In this document: positions 22,270-33,948 of the stretch, piece after piece
Layout of the letters: the number at the start of each line of letters is the position of its first letter
Position numbering within the stretch: the stretch's first letter is position 1
Virus record (IMG/VR): IMGVR_UViG_3300031918_000076
Span: 1 to 37,988 of that record
Strand: one strand, 5' to 3'
Length of the DNA: 37,988 nt
Source: a virus
Position numbers and translations under genes: made by a program
The notes under the pieces: model-generated
Told to the model about the DNA's origin: nothing
Database searches by the model: none
The model's input: the letters and a program-made list of their open reading frames with translations, nothing else

Positions 22270-23133
22270 CTATGAGCCATCCCATATGTCTACACTGTCA
22301 AGATCTATCTCGTCAGCTTCGGTATAACACTCACAGCGCGGGTGGGCCGGTTCATTCATATCGCCCGAGCTGAACTCTTCATCGACTGGCATTGAGCCAT
22401 CATCAGCATTTCCCTGGCATATCTCGCATACATTACTACCCGCAAGCACCCAGTGTTTCGTCTGGACGCCGTTCTCAATCATCGTCGCATTGTTAGCACT
22501 TCCCATTGCTTGAGCCGTCTCAGTCCTTGCTATGACGTCCGCACGCGTCTTTGATATCTCTCCGAACTGGTCGTCAATCTCACTAGCAATCTCATCGATG
22601 GTCATGCCATCAAGCTTGCCGTTCTTGATAAGATTTATGAGCTGCTCGCGCGTCGTATTATCTATGGATGACTGGTTGAGCAGGTAATTTGCCTGGTCGT
22701 TCAGCATCTCAATGTACTTCTGGTTAGTCAGTTTGAACGTGACGTCAGCCTTGGCTATTAAGCCCCATCGCTTGTATTGCTGGATAGCAGAGTAAGCAAA
22801 GGCAGATTTCAAGGCTTTTACTAGTTGCTCGGGCGTCAAAAGGTCGGAAAGTGACGGCATTGAGTCTGCTACTAATTGTGCGACATGCGTTTTTTGCACT
22901 TCGGTCAATGGTTGTAAGTCGTCATTCATCGCAAGAGATGTCGATTGGTCATAGTTACGCAGCGCGTCAGCTACGCTCGTGCCCTGCTTCAATGTAGCAG
23001 ATGCCAAAGACTTATAGAAAGCATTGTATGCGTCAGTCTGCAAGAACGCCTGGAATGGCTCATTTTGCTTCTTAGCTTTCCGTAGAAATCTATCAGTCGC
23101 GAGTTTCGCTTTGGTTAGGGCAAGCTTATCCAT
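22270..23133 (-). CDS. MuF-like minor head protein
   Basis: 287 aa. The C-terminal domain has the Mu gpF signature: EISKTRADVIARTETAQAMG, HWVLAGSNVCEICQGNADDG, and AHPRCECY, with Cys/His residues likely binding zinc. The N-terminal part is helical. No toxin extension is present after the MuF domain. Portal-adjacent position is standard. Confidence 0.85.
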   Translation of the reverse strand: MDKLALTKAKLATDRFLRKAKKQNEPFQAFLQTDAYNAFYKSLASATLKQGTSVADALRNYDQSTSLAMNDDLQPLTEVQKTHVAQLVADSMPSLSDLLTPEQLVKALKSAFAYSAIQQYKRWGLIAKADVTFKLTNQKYIEMLNDQANYLLNQSSIDNTTREQLINLIKNGKLDGMTIDEIASEIDDQFGEISKTRADVIARTETAQAMGSANNATMIENGVQTKHWVLAGSNVCEICQGNADDGSMPVDEEFSSGDMNEPAHPRCECYTEADEIDLDSVDIWDGS

Positions 23134-23137
23134 CGAG

Positions 23138-24889
23138 CTACCCCAATATTTTCTGTAAGTTGCCTTGGAGTTCTACGACGTCCGCGATAAAGTTTATTTG
23201 ATAGTCTTGCATGTATTCACTGAACGTCTTCTTGATGTCATCGGCAGTCTCGGCTTTTGCTATCCTGTCGTTCATCTCATTGACGGTCTCGGCTGGTAGT
23301 AGGTCGCTCGTAAATGGTCGGAATGTCTTGCCTGCTTTCTTGCGCGTGAGTGCCATCTTACGGAACTTGCGGAACTCAGTAACGAGCGCGACCATCTTCT
23401 GCGTACTATCAGCCGGAGCCTCTTCATCGGTCTTTTTGTCCTCGGTTGGCGGTGTTTCCTCGGCATTGTTCGCGGCAGCACCACTTGCTATAGTTGCGGC
23501 AATTTCTGCTTTGGCATCAAGCTCTTCCTGTGTATCGAGGAAGGTCGGTGTGCCTGTGGTAATCATAAGCTTATCTGCAAGTGGTGATTCATCAGTATCA
23601 AGACCCTCATCTGTGCGAATCTCATTGATGGTGCGCTGCCCTGAGCGGATTTGTACCTCTGCTACCTGTGCTTTGACAAGGGCATCTTCGTCTTGCTTGA
23701 GCCCAACATACGAGAACTTGAGGTTTTCATAGCCAAGCTCATTCTGAATAATGTCGGTGAAGATTTCCTCAAAGAATTGCGCGAGCGGCACGAGACCGCG
23801 GCTATCTGCTGCCTGCTGCTGAATCTGGTTCGAGCCTTTATCACCAAGACCGCCCTTGCTATGTGTAAAGCCAATCTCTGATGGTGGTACATCGAACATC
23901 GCGCACGTGACTTTCATCAGCCATTCGTTGAACTCTTGCCATGCCATGTCAGATGGCTTCTTGGTCGCTGTATACGAGCCCTCTGGTGTGAAGCGTAGTT
24001 TTGCAGTAGCGGTTTCATCACCGGCCATGACTGCATCCCAGTTCTCTTGGAAGTCGTTAATCATCTGCGGCGTCCAGCTATCAGGAACACCAAAGAAGCC
24101 CTCAGGTATGTTCCCTTCAGTTAGGAATGCCATATTTGCGAGCCCTGCTTTGAGCGAGCTCTGGACGACTATCATGAGACTCTCGATGGCTGCAAGCCCA
24201 TATGGGCTATTCGTTCGAGGGTTCATCATGTCATAGACCATCTCATCAGTCGTAAGTTCGGCAACCACGGCACCGCGTATGACTTGTCTGTATGCTATCT
24301 CAGGCGGGATTGGCGTTTCACCAGCTTGCCCTACGCGCAGGCGTATAGTTGTCGGGTCTATAGGTATGAGTGTATAGAGCTTGCCCCCATTCGTGCGCTG
24401 CTTGTAGAGCGACACAGCATCAAGGACAAGAATGTCTTCAGTCTCTCGGGCGATGAACTTGCGGTACTTGTTTGAGGGTCCACCAATTGTCTTGAAGAAC
24501 TTCTTAATCTCTTTGGCTTCTGCAGTGTAATCGTTAGTGTCCTCATGCTCCTCGGCAACGATATCCCACTCAAGACCAGCGAGCTGGCGTTTGCGGTAGT
24601 TAATAGCTGCGCGTGAGACTTCATGTGCGACTGAGAAGCGTCGTAGCACGTCAAATGGTACATTGCTATCTGGTTTCTGGCGTGAATAGGTTGTATTTTG
24701 CTGCAGTGTCGGGCTCATCTGATAGCGCATCATGCCGGTTTTCCCGGTTGGATTTGCTGGTGGTGAGACGGCTTTTACGAATGCCGCATCAATATGCGAG
24801 CCGATTTCCTTGGTGAACTCTGGCATTTGAGCTTTGATCTGCGCTTCAACGAGCTTATCAATCCCAAAGACCCTATCGAAGATTCCCAT
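23138..24889 (-). CDS. Portal protein
   Basis: 583 aa. SRAAINYRKRQLAGLEWDIV, RTNSPYGLAAIESLMIVVQS, EWLMKVTCAMFDVPPSEIGF and QIRSGQRTINEIRTDEGLD are hallmarks of HK97/SPP1-type portals. An acidic low-complexity segment (about 470-500) precedes a basic C-terminal helix. It forms the dodecameric DNA channel and follows TerL. AAAGGA precedes ATG 24889. Confidence 0.9.
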   Translation of the reverse strand: MGIFDRVFGIDKLVEAQIKAQMPEFTKEIGSHIDAAFVKAVSPPANPTGKTGMMRYQMSPTLQQNTTYSRQKPDSNVPFDVLRRFSVAHEVSRAAINYRKRQLAGLEWDIVAEEHEDTNDYTAEAKEIKKFFKTIGGPSNKYRKFIARETEDILVLDAVSLYKQRTNGGKLYTLIPIDPTTIRLRVGQAGETPIPPEIAYRQVIRGAVVAELTTDEMVYDMMNPRTNSPYGLAAIESLMIVVQSSLKAGLANMAFLTEGNIPEGFFGVPDSWTPQMINDFQENWDAVMAGDETATAKLRFTPEGSYTATKKPSDMAWQEFNEWLMKVTCAMFDVPPSEIGFTHSKGGLGDKGSNQIQQQAADSRGLVPLAQFFEEIFTDIIQNELGYENLKFSYVGLKQDEDALVKAQVAEVQIRSGQRTINEIRTDEGLDTDESPLADKLMITTGTPTFLDTQEELDAKAEIAATIASGAAANNAEETPPTEDKKTDEEAPADSTQKMVALVTEFRKFRKMALTRKKAGKTFRPFTSDLLPAETVNEMNDRIAKAETADDIKKTFSEYMQDYQINFIADVVELQGNLQKILG

Positions 24890-24924
24890 TTATACTGTCC
24901 TTTCGTGTTCTATTCTCATCATAT

Positions 24925-26208
24925 CTAGTTTTCCGCTTCTCTATTAGCAGCCTGGCTTCTCATCCACCCAAGAATCGCTGGCATGTATGGCTGTGAGTAG
25001 CAAATGATACAGGCATCAGCAAGGTCAGGGCTGCGGAAACCACGCTTCTTGTAGTCTTGTTTGCTCTCGACTCTTCGGCGACCTTTGTTATCTTGGCCCC
25101 ATTCACGAGTTGATAACTCCATGATGAGGTCGCTATCCATAGGAAGCTGTGATTCACTGATAACATCGCGCATATGGAACCACGCTTCGCTTATCCAGTT
25201 CGGGTACTTATCTGAATCTGAAGCCTCACCACCGAAGTTGACTGCTGTCACGTTATACCCACGCTTCATCATCTCGTCAGTAACGCCACCACCGACACCG
25301 GTATCATCAATGCGTATCTCTACAGATTTATCATAGTCAACGAACATCTCAAGCTGGTCGCATATCTCGGTTGTCCTCAGTTTTGTAAATACCTTCTTGT
25401 CGAGTGTCTTGAGCCCTTTGCGCTTCCACAGTACAGTACGGTCATTACCCATGCGCGCGATATCAGCACCGACAATCGTAGCACCTTCATCAGTTATGTT
25501 GCGTTGCATAGCATCAAGCACTGATTGCCTCGGTATAATTGCTAGCTCTGCCTGGCCCATCGGTTCGCCAAGCCATTTGTGCGAGTAGAGTATAGGGTCA
25601 TTCTCTTTGTCGTACTCCATCTCGACGCGTAGCACCTCAGGAAAGATGCCATACTTGATAATGTCAGTGTAGTTCACCTTTCTCGTATAGGTGTTCGGGG
25701 GCGACTGTACAACGTATTTGACATACACAGGGTCAAGCTCATTCTGCCGGTTGAATGAGAATATAAGCTGTGCGCCGTCTTTGCGAATTGTCGGCGAGAG
25801 AATATCAAGGCTTTCCTCTGTTACTGACTGAGCCTCTTCTACCCAGCATATATCGATACCCTCAAGAGATTTGACGCTCTGAGTTGTGCCTTTCTTTAGG
25901 CCCTTGAATAGGAATTGAGTGCCAGTGAGTGTGTTATAAATGGCATTCTTGGTATAGGTATAATCGCTAAGCTCATAGAGGTCGATGATATCCTTGAGCA
26001 ACTGAAAACTAGAGTCCTCAATCGAGTTCTGAATCTCTCGCGTACATAGTATGCGCATTCTCTTTTGGCGACCAAGGATAACGAGAGCTCTGGCGATGCT
26101 ATGGGATTTAGTACTTCCTCTCCCGCCGTAGAACACGAGATTACGCCACTTCGGGTTGAACAGTTCCTTGAACTCTGGTGGAATGAATATATCAACTGTC
26201 TTTGTCAT
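24925..26208 (-). CDS. terL: Terminase large subunit
   Basis: 427 aa, PBSX/Terminase_3-like. Walker A GGRGSTKS (about 29-36), Walker B region GIDICWVEEAQ (about 114-124), coupling motif FSFN. Nuclease residues are in VGADIARMGNDRTV, RIDDTGVGGG and the C-terminal PDLADACIICY. It packages DNA into the prohead. The start ATG 26208 overlaps the small-subunit gene. The terminase type alone does not decide between cos and pac packaging. Confidence 0.93.
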   Translation of the reverse strand: MTKTVDIFIPPEFKELFNPKWRNLVFYGGRGSTKSHSIARALVILGRQKRMRILCTREIQNSIEDSSFQLLKDIIDLYELSDYTYTKNAIYNTLTGTQFLFKGLKKGTTQSVKSLEGIDICWVEEAQSVTEESLDILSPTIRKDGAQLIFSFNRQNELDPVYVKYVVQSPPNTYTRKVNYTDIIKYGIFPEVLRVEMEYDKENDPILYSHKWLGEPMGQAELAIIPRQSVLDAMQRNITDEGATIVGADIARMGNDRTVLWKRKGLKTLDKKVFTKLRTTEICDQLEMFVDYDKSVEIRIDDTGVGGGVTDEMMKRGYNVTAVNFGGEASDSDKYPNWISEAWFHMRDVISESQLPMDSDLIMELSTREWGQDNKGRRRVESKQDYKKRGFRSPDLADACIICYSQPYMPAILGWMRSQAANREAEN

Positions 26209-26536
26209 CGAAGAACCTCACGAGCGCAATCGGAGCCTCTCCGTCGCCACCCAGCTTTACTTGCTGGACTGGCTTGCCCTCTGTGCGGTCTGTAATTTCT
26301 TTGGTGTCAGGAAGGCCGTTCTCTTTCATTGCAGCAGTTACTCTTGAGTAGGCAATCTTCTGAGCCGCCGTTATAGGTACATATTCTGCAAGCTCATCCG
26401 GTGTCATGCGCAATAAGAAGTTGTACTGATAAGTTATAGAATCTTCCTTTTTCCACCCACCATCAGAACGATTCTCGGGGTGTTCTTGGAAGCCGCCTTT
26501 GCCTGTTGGATTATTTGATTGTCCTGTGCCTGCCAT
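26192..26536 (-). CDS. terS: Small terminase subunit-like (DUF5681-like)
   Basis: 114 aa. N-terminus GQSNNPTGKGGFQEHPENRS is the DUF5681-type motif found just before large terminase genes; it is followed by KKEDSITYQYNFLLRMTPDE and DRTEGKPVQQVKL. Overlaps the TerL start by 17 nt. The role as DNA-recognition subunit is inferred from family and position. Confidence 0.7.
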   Translation of the reverse strand: MAGTGQSNNPTGKGGFQEHPENRSDGGWKKEDSITYQYNFLLRMTPDELAEYVPITAAQKIAYSRVTAAMKENGLPDTKEITDRTEGKPVQQVKLGGDGEAPIALVRFFDDKDS

Positions 26537-26588
26537 GGTTTATCCTCTTTGCTGCCTCTGTAATGTATTATGTCGCGTTTTGACAACT

Positions 26589-26921
26589 TCAATTTTCAGT
26601 TTCATATTCATCCTCTGCCTTTGGTTCATCCATCACAAGCGGATGATTCTCCCTGTAGAACTGACGCAGCTCTAGGGTCTTGTGTAAATTACCCTCTGCA
26701 AGCTTAAAGCGAATCTGTCGGAATATAATGCTAATCCACCCTTGCGAGAGTCCGAGTGCACAGCCTATTTCCTCCTGTGACCAGCCTGCAATCCTGAGAT
26801 CAATGATAATCTGCTCACGGAAATCTAGCTGGTCATACGTCTCTTCCGCAGCGTCAAAGCCGAGTACCTTCTGCAGGGGAGTTGATTTAGTTGTGAACGA
26901 CATTGCTACCACCATGTTCAT
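26589..26921 (-). CDS. Sigma-region-4-like HTH protein
   Basis: 110 aa. LDFREQIIIDLRIAGWSQEE followed by IGCALGLSQGWISIIFRQIR is a clear helix-turn-helix of the sigma70 region 4/TrfA type. The C-terminus is acidic. It could be a late transcription activator or the DNA-binding half of the small terminase, since it sits two genes before TerL. ATG 26921 (GGGGAG upstream) overlaps the previous gene by 35 nt; an internal ATG at 26903 is possible. Confidence 0.65.
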   Translation of the reverse strand: MNMVVAMSFTTKSTPLQKVLGFDAAEETYDQLDFREQIIIDLRIAGWSQEEIGCALGLSQGWISIIFRQIRFKLAEGNLHKTLELRQFYRENHPLVMDEPKAEDEYETEN

Positions 26922-27099
26922 TACGGAAAACTCCCCTCACTTCATCCTTCTCATGAACCTTTATTGATTTATCCCTGACCTGGTGCGCCGTGGTGCCAAG
27001 ACCGCAGCGGGCGCAATTGAGAACGACAGACTCTTTGTCTTGAGTGAGAAATTGGTCACCTTCATATCCGCAACTATGTTTGTATCTGTAGAATGGCAT
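26887..27099 (-). CDS. Small zinc-ribbon protein
   Basis: 70 aa from ATG 27099, chosen for GGAGGT 5 nt upstream. FYRYKHSCGYEGDQFLTQDK and VLNCARCGLG place a Cys and a CxxC to form a small zinc ribbon; the tail is basic. Lies between the glycosyltransferase and the HTH gene. Function unknown. Confidence 0.6.
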   Translation of the reverse strand: MPFYRYKHSCGYEGDQFLTQDKESVVLNCARCGLGTTAHQVRDKSIKVHEKDEVRGVFRNEHGGSNVVHN

Positions 27100-27100
27100 A

Positions 27101-28414
27101 CTACCTCCGATTCTTCTTCTGAGCCTTACGACGTTGTTCTCTATTAGGGCGTGACACACCAAGCTGGCTAGAGAGACGGGCTTCTTTGGCTGCACTGTCA
27201 AAGATGGTTTCCCATCGCTGGCAAATGGTACCCCAATTGTTACCGGTAGCCCATTCATAGGCTGCATCAACATCTGGCTTGTAGCCTTTCATGATTTTCT
27301 CAATGTTGGTTGCAGCATCCTCTACATCCATGAGCGGGCGAAGGCGTTCGTTATCGTTACCACCAAGCATGGTCCATAATGATGGATTCGAGCCGCTTTT
27401 AGTGAGCATCCCACGGCCATCGGCAAGTATCTCATTGATTGACGTGTTTGCAGGGGCTACAACCGGCAGTTTAGTTGCCATCGCCTCTGTGATACTCAAT
27501 CCCCATCCCTCGCCAAGCGTGGTAGTCAGGAGTGCATCTGAGGCGTTATAGATGAGGTTGATTGCATCGACTGGCAAGCCCTGATTTGGGTTAAAGTACC
27601 GAGGCGATGGCAGAATGAAGTCTTCCTGAAGCTTGAAGCCAAAGTGCTGTGCCATGACGAGCATGTTTCCGCCTTGGTCATCGTGGCTCATATGGAGATA
27701 CATGACGACGTTATCATGGCCGCGCTTGCGTAGCTCTTCGAGAATGAGGAAGTTGCGCACAGGGTCTTTGCGTATCTGGTTGCGGTTGACATTGGTGATG
27801 AGGAACTTATCATCTGCCTTGCCGCTGAAGTAGTTATGGCGAAACTCTTTCACCTCTTCGCGGTCCTCGATGTAATGGAAGTCACTTGTGTTAGTGCCGT
27901 GGTAAATCACCTGTAGGCGGTCTTCAAGAGACGGGTCAATAGCGAGTACTGCTTCTTTGCCGTACTCAGTGTAAACAACAGGGTAATCCACAAGGCTTAC
28001 ACAGTCGGTCACCCATTCAGGCTTCGGCTCTGCATCGATTGGGAAGTAATGGACAATCTTGTATTTGCGGGCTAGTTCATCGCGTGTTTCGAGCAAGGCT
28101 TTGATGAACGTCTGTACGATGAACGTGTCTTGGATTATGTAGATAAGGTCATACTTACCACTGCCGGCCATATCGACAAGCTTCTGGCGTCCGTAAGGGT
28201 CACCGACATGCATGTTCGCTATGTTCAATGCAGGGTAGACAGTACCCGGGAACTTGTCATGGTCATACGGGTCACCAGTGTAGTTGATACCGATGACGTC
28301 GATATCATACTTACCCGTATTATGTAGCTGGCGCATGACGTTGCTTGCAACGGTCGCAAAGCCTGTTGTACATGCGTAATCTGCTAGTACGAGGACGTTT
28401 ATTTTATCTGTCAT
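27101..28414 (-). CDS. GT4-family glycosyltransferase
   Basis: 437 aa. N-terminal VLVLADYACTTGFATVASNV, C-terminal nucleotide-sugar domain with NVNRNQIRKDPVRNFLILEE, DALLTTTLGEGWGLSITEAM (the E-x7-E signature region) and PVVAPANTSINEIL. Two Rossmann domains of GT-B type. Basic C-terminus (NREQRRKAQKKNRR). With two GT2 enzymes and two methyltransferases it forms a glycan module in the late operon; acceptor unknown (virion protein or host surface). Confidence 0.82.
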   Translation of the reverse strand: MTDKINVLVLADYACTTGFATVASNVMRQLHNTGKYDIDVIGINYTGDPYDHDKFPGTVYPALNIANMHVGDPYGRQKLVDMAGSGKYDLIYIIQDTFIVQTFIKALLETRDELARKYKIVHYFPIDAEPKPEWVTDCVSLVDYPVVYTEYGKEAVLAIDPSLEDRLQVIYHGTNTSDFHYIEDREEVKEFRHNYFSGKADDKFLITNVNRNQIRKDPVRNFLILEELRKRGHDNVVMYLHMSHDDQGGNMLVMAQHFGFKLQEDFILPSPRYFNPNQGLPVDAINLIYNASDALLTTTLGEGWGLSITEAMATKLPVVAPANTSINEILADGRGMLTKSGSNPSLWTMLGGNDNERLRPLMDVEDAATNIEKIMKGYKPDVDAAYEWATGNNWGTICQRWETIFDSAAKEARLSSQLGVSRPNREQRRKAQKKNRR

Positions 28415-28749
28415 GGTCGGAATCCCATCTTTCGTTGATACTCAGGATCGTCGAGACGACTGATAGGCTTGCCATCTATGCCCTTTGGCAGTTCTCGGTT
28501 GCCGTACCATTCAGGGTCAAAGCTGAATCCATTATTGAGTAGTGTTTGTATGCAGTCTTCGAGGCTTGCATGGCGGATAGAGTCTCCCGCTTCATCATCA
28601 CCTTGAGCAAAGATATTGATTAGGAAACTCTTAATACGACCATCTTCCCTCTGGTTTATGCGCTCTGCATATAGATACCCGACAGGCGAGTTCATCCATA
28701 GCTCACGCTCGTCGGCTAGAATATCAACGGCGGTTGGTTTACCATTCAT
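28411..28749 (-). CDS. Hypothetical protein in glycan cassette
   Basis: 112 aa. Three consecutive ATGs occur (28755, 28752, 28749); the last is best spaced from AAAGGAG. MNGKPTAVDILADERELWMN, SFLINIFAQGDDEAGDSIRH and DGKPISRLDDPEYQRKMGF are soluble and polar. Overlaps the GT4 gene. Family not recognised. Confidence 0.6.
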   Translation of the reverse strand: MNGKPTAVDILADERELWMNSPVGYLYAERINQREDGRIKSFLINIFAQGDDEAGDSIRHASLEDCIQTLLNNGFSFDPEWYGNRELPKGIDGKPISRLDDPEYQRKMGFRP

Positions 28750-28954
28750 CATCATCTCCTTTTGTAATTGAATAAATGCCTACAATAATTAGTGCGATGA
28801 TAAGCCCAGCCATAACGATTAAGGACGTAAGCCATAGAGGCATCATGACGTACCACCATGACCAGGCAATCAAATGGGTGAGCTTCAAAATGATGAATAC
28901 TACGAGCATCACTTCGAGCACTCCCCTTATAGAAGTCGAGATATTACTTGACAT
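28739..28954 (-). CDS. Small membrane protein (Fragile-X-F-like)
   Basis: 71 aa with two membrane helices: VLEVMLVVFIILKLTHLI and MPLWLTSLIVMAGLIIALII, separated by AWSWWYV. LKLTxxIxWSWWYVxxPLW is the pattern of small phage membrane proteins annotated as Fragile-X-F family. Acidic end GDDDEW. Possibly helps place the glycan enzymes at the membrane (speculative). Confidence 0.6.
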   Translation of the reverse strand: MSSNISTSIRGVLEVMLVVFIILKLTHLIAWSWWYVMMPLWLTSLIVMAGLIIALIIVGIYSITKGDDDEW

Positions 28955-29675
28955 ACTCGTTTCCTCTCCAGTCCTTTAGTGTTAAGTTGCTATCGTTGTA
29001 TGGTGTTGCGAAATGCTCCTTGACGGCATCAAGTGGGTGACTCTCAGGAATGCCTCCCCACTTCTCGATGTAGTATGCTTGTGATGCGCCCGAGCCTGGG
29101 TTATCTGTCCACATGTGGCTACTGACACCACCGATATGGACCATTGGCGCAGCAGTTGTTGTTATCTCGCGCACGCCCGCAAGGATAGCGCGCCTATGGC
29201 TGTCATTGTCTTCATACCATGCAGGGTTGAAGTTCTCGTCAAAATAGCCTACGGTCTGAAAATAGTCTTTGCCAATAAGGAAGCAACTGAAGTTTGGGTG
29301 GTCGCTAAACGTCACCTCATGGCCTTCGGGGAGTTTGTAGTCAAGAATGCGGTACGGGTCACCTAGTTCACCGAGAATGTTGTTCGGGGTTACCATGACA
29401 ACGCCATCGCTCTTGAGACGCCACATCTGCTCAACCATGTTATCGATGCACTCAGGGGAGAACATAATATCGTCATTACAGACAAGGGCATACTTGCAGC
29501 CATCAGCGAATGCCTGTAGTGCGCCTTGATTCCATGCACGGGCCAATGGCACCTGTGCGCGGTACTGAGGTTGTACATACACTCGATATTCATGCTCAGT
29601 CTTGATGCTGCTCATGAAATCCGTGAAGCCACGGAAGTTGTTAAGGACAGGAACAACGATGCCGATTTTAGACAT
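28944..29675 (-). CDS. GT2-family glycosyltransferase
   Basis: 243 aa, GT-A fold. GIVVPVLNNFRGFTDFMSS, ARAWNQGALQAFADGCKYAL, metal-binding DxD-like CNDDIMF, and WYEDNDSHRRAILAG near the acceptor site. Start behind GGGAGAG, overlapping the methyltransferase gene. It should transfer a sugar from a nucleotide donor; donor and acceptor are unknown. Confidence 0.78.
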   Translation of the reverse strand: MSKIGIVVPVLNNFRGFTDFMSSIKTEHEYRVYVQPQYRAQVPLARAWNQGALQAFADGCKYALVCNDDIMFSPECIDNMVEQMWRLKSDGVVMVTPNNILGELGDPYRILDYKLPEGHEVTFSDHPNFSCFLIGKDYFQTVGYFDENFNPAWYEDNDSHRRAILAGVREITTTAAPMVHIGGVSSHMWTDNPGSGASQAYYIEKWGGIPESHPLDAVKEHFATPYNDSNLTLKDWRGNEYVK

Positions 29676-30192
29676 TATATGGCTCTCCCGCTGGCTTGAT
29701 AGCTCTTAATGTTACGCACATACGCCAGCTAAGCTCAGGGCTGACGTCAATTGAAACCTTCTGAAACTTACTTGTATGACCATAAGTATCATGGTGTCCG
29801 AAGTAGTCGCCCGAGTAGTAGTTGACTGAATCCTCAACCCATTCAGTGACATGAGTAGGGTCTGCCATGTACTGTGTTGTTCCGCCCTTTGGTACTTCAA
29901 AATGAAACTCGCCACCATCTTTCAATACGCGATATACCTCATTGAATAGCTCAATCATGCAGTTGCGACGATAGCCATTTACATACAACATCTTTGGTAT
30001 GTGCTCTAGCACATCGTAGGCAGTTACGAGGTCGAATGTGTCATCTGCGTATGGTATGGCCGCAAGTGCAAGGTCTGCCTCCTTGTTTTCTTTCAGCCAT
30101 GGTCGCTCATGCGCGTAGATATCAACTCCGTAGCCCTCATAGCCATCCATGATACGGTTAGCACCTCCGACGCCTACATCGAGTTGCTTCAT
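29668..30192 (-). CDS. SAM-dependent methyltransferase
   Basis: 174 aa, class I fold of the Methyltransf_11 type: motif I KQLDVGVGGANRIM at the very N-terminus, YGVDIYA as the acidic second motif, DDTFDLVTAYDVLEHIP as motif post-II/III, and FNEVYRVLKDGGEFHFEVPK. It is short but complete for the core. Within the glycan cassette a sugar or lipid-linked intermediate is the likely target. Confidence 0.78.
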   Translation of the reverse strand: MKQLDVGVGGANRIMDGYEGYGVDIYAHERPWLKENKEADLALAAIPYADDTFDLVTAYDVLEHIPKMLYVNGYRRNCMIELFNEVYRVLKDGGEFHFEVPKGGTTQYMADPTHVTEWVEDSVNYYSGDYFGHHDTYGHTSKFQKVSIDVSPELSWRMCVTLRAIKPAGEPYNV

Positions 30193-30872
30193 GCTAGCCC
30201 CCTATAAACCCTGTCAGAGACAGGCTTAATGCTGTTTTTGATAAAGAAAACGTCATTGTGACTCTGTATTTCACTGTCCTGGGTGTAGCCATGCTCCTTG
30301 AGCCAGGCACATACTTTCTCTGCTGATGTCTCGCCCTCATAGACTGGTGTGCTACTGAGCTCAATGGATAGGAAATCAAAGGCGTATAGGTAGTCATCCA
30401 TGCCAAGAAGCACATCCATTTCGTTGCCTTGGGTATCTAGCACGAGGCAGTTATAGAGACTGAGGTCAACATTGTTTTGCTTTACCCATGTCGCAAAACG
30501 CATAGTTTCAATCTGTTGGTGGCCGACAATGATTCCGTTGTCTTGCCAGTTCTTCTTTACCTCTTCGCTCTCAAGGATAGGCTCATAGATCGAAGAGCCT
30601 TTGCCATCACCTTTAGTGACAATAAGCTCAGTGAAACCGTCAGTATTCGCAAGTGCTATTTCTTCAACTTGAATATCAGGATGTAGTTCTCTGGCCTTTG
30701 CAGCGGCATGAACCAGTGGTTCAAATCCGATGATGCGCTGGATTCCGAGGCCTTGATAACTGTAGACTTCTTCTCCATCGTTCATGCCTCCATGGATTAA
30801 CCCTTTGATTGTGTAGCCCTGTTGTGTAAAGTGAGTTACTTTTGCGGGTTGGATTGTGCCATCGTCACGCAT
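30189..30872 (-). CDS. FkbM-family methyltransferase
   Basis: 227 aa from ATG 30872, which shares an A with the upstream stop. GGMNDGEEVYSYQGLGIQRI and GFEPLVHAAAKARELHPDI form the SAM region; NCLVLDTQGNEMDVLLGMDD and FLSIELSSTPVYEGE match the FkbM C-terminal motifs (D-x-Q/E-G-x-E). FkbM enzymes O-methylate sugars and polyketides. Probably methylates the glycan made by the adjacent transferases. Confidence 0.75.
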   Translation of the reverse strand: MRDDGTIQPAKVTHFTQQGYTIKGLIHGGMNDGEEVYSYQGLGIQRIIGFEPLVHAAAKARELHPDIQVEEIALANTDGFTELIVTKGDGKGSSIYEPILESEEVKKNWQDNGIIVGHQQIETMRFATWVKQNNVDLSLYNCLVLDTQGNEMDVLLGMDDYLYAFDFLSIELSSTPVYEGETSAEKVCAWLKEHGYTQDSEIQSHNDVFFIKNSIKPVSDRVYRGLA

Positions 30873-31743
30873 TATGCCACACCTCGCCATTCATAATTCC
30901 AATCTGATTGAACGTAGCATGGTATTCGCCGGCCAAACTCAGTAAAGAACTGTTTCTCGGCTATGTCATAAATCTGCTTATCAATATTCACACCGTCCTG
31001 ATATTGCCCTGTAGCCTCTAGCCACTTCTTGCCACTCTCTGTGTACTTCTCTGAGCTGTTAGCGGTAGCGCCGGACCAATGATCGAAGCCAAGCCCGAGC
31101 GTTGCTATTTTGTACCCTGCATCAATAAGCTTCAGTGGGATAATGCGGTCATAGAAATGATGAGGTGCGCGCCAGTCTACGAAGATGTCAGTTCCAAGTA
31201 GATGATTCGCTGCTGCACGGCTGAAGAACATTCCAACACCGTCGAGTATTGCTGCAGGTGATAGGCCATCTAGGTACTCACTATGATGCTGCCATGCTAC
31301 TTCATGACATTCACATTTGCCCCATTCCTTGCCAAGCATCTTGCTTTGTGGTCGAATACGTCCACCATTCTCACCTACACCAACAGCACCAAAAATACCA
31401 ACGAGGCCGAGCTTATCATTTGAAGTGAATGCGTCGATAACTTTCTGAACCCAGTTCTCTTCATGAATGAGTACATCATTATGAATGAAGCAGATGATGT
31501 CACCAGTTGCCTTGTCAAAGCCCTGCTTGAAGCTAGGAAGAACGCCGATGTTCTCTTTATTGTAGAGATAAAGCATCTTTGCATTCTTGCCAATGTTTCT
31601 TCTACCTTTATTGAATAGCGGAGCATCAGAGCCATTATCAATGAGCACCAATTCAAACTCACTTCCTGCATTCTTCTCTGCTGTCTCAATGCAATGCTTT
31701 GTCAGTTCCGGTTGGTCAATGAATGGGATGACAAGTGAGAGTT

Positions 31744-31747
<4 letters not shown>
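30872..31747 (-). CDS. GT2-family glycosyltransferase
   Basis: 291 aa. KLSLVIPFIDQPELTKHCIE, VLIDNGSDAPLF, the loop NKENIGVLPSFKQGFDKATG, and ICFIHNDVLI containing the metal-site Asp. HHFYDRIIPLKLIDAGYKIA and HWSGATAN form the C-terminal part. It is rhamnosyltransferase-like in layout. First enzyme of the glycan cassette after groEL. AGGAG precedes ATG 31747. Confidence 0.78.
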
Positions 31748-33789
<2,042 letters not shown>

Positions 33790-33793
<4 letters not shown>

Positions 33794-33948
33794 TTTTTAT
33801 CCTCCAGTTTCGTTATTGCTTTCCTAAACTTCTTTTCTCTGTGCATTCGCCTAAGATGGGCGAGGGCTTGTGTTTTCGTAGCTGTTAAGAGGTATCTGTA
33901 TGTATCGATGGCTTCATCGATACGCCCCTTCTTGTAGCTCTTGAACAT
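33790..33948 (-). CDS. Small basic protein heading late operon
   Basis: 52 aa, MFKSYKKGRIDEAIDTYRYL..., very basic and helical (RRMHREKKFRKAITKLEDKK). AAAGG precedes ATG 33948; the stop overlaps the groES GTG. The coding DNA contains a perfect 9-bp hairpin, GTATCGATG/CATCGATAC at 33902-33923. Unknown function; possibly nucleic-acid binding. Confidence 0.6.
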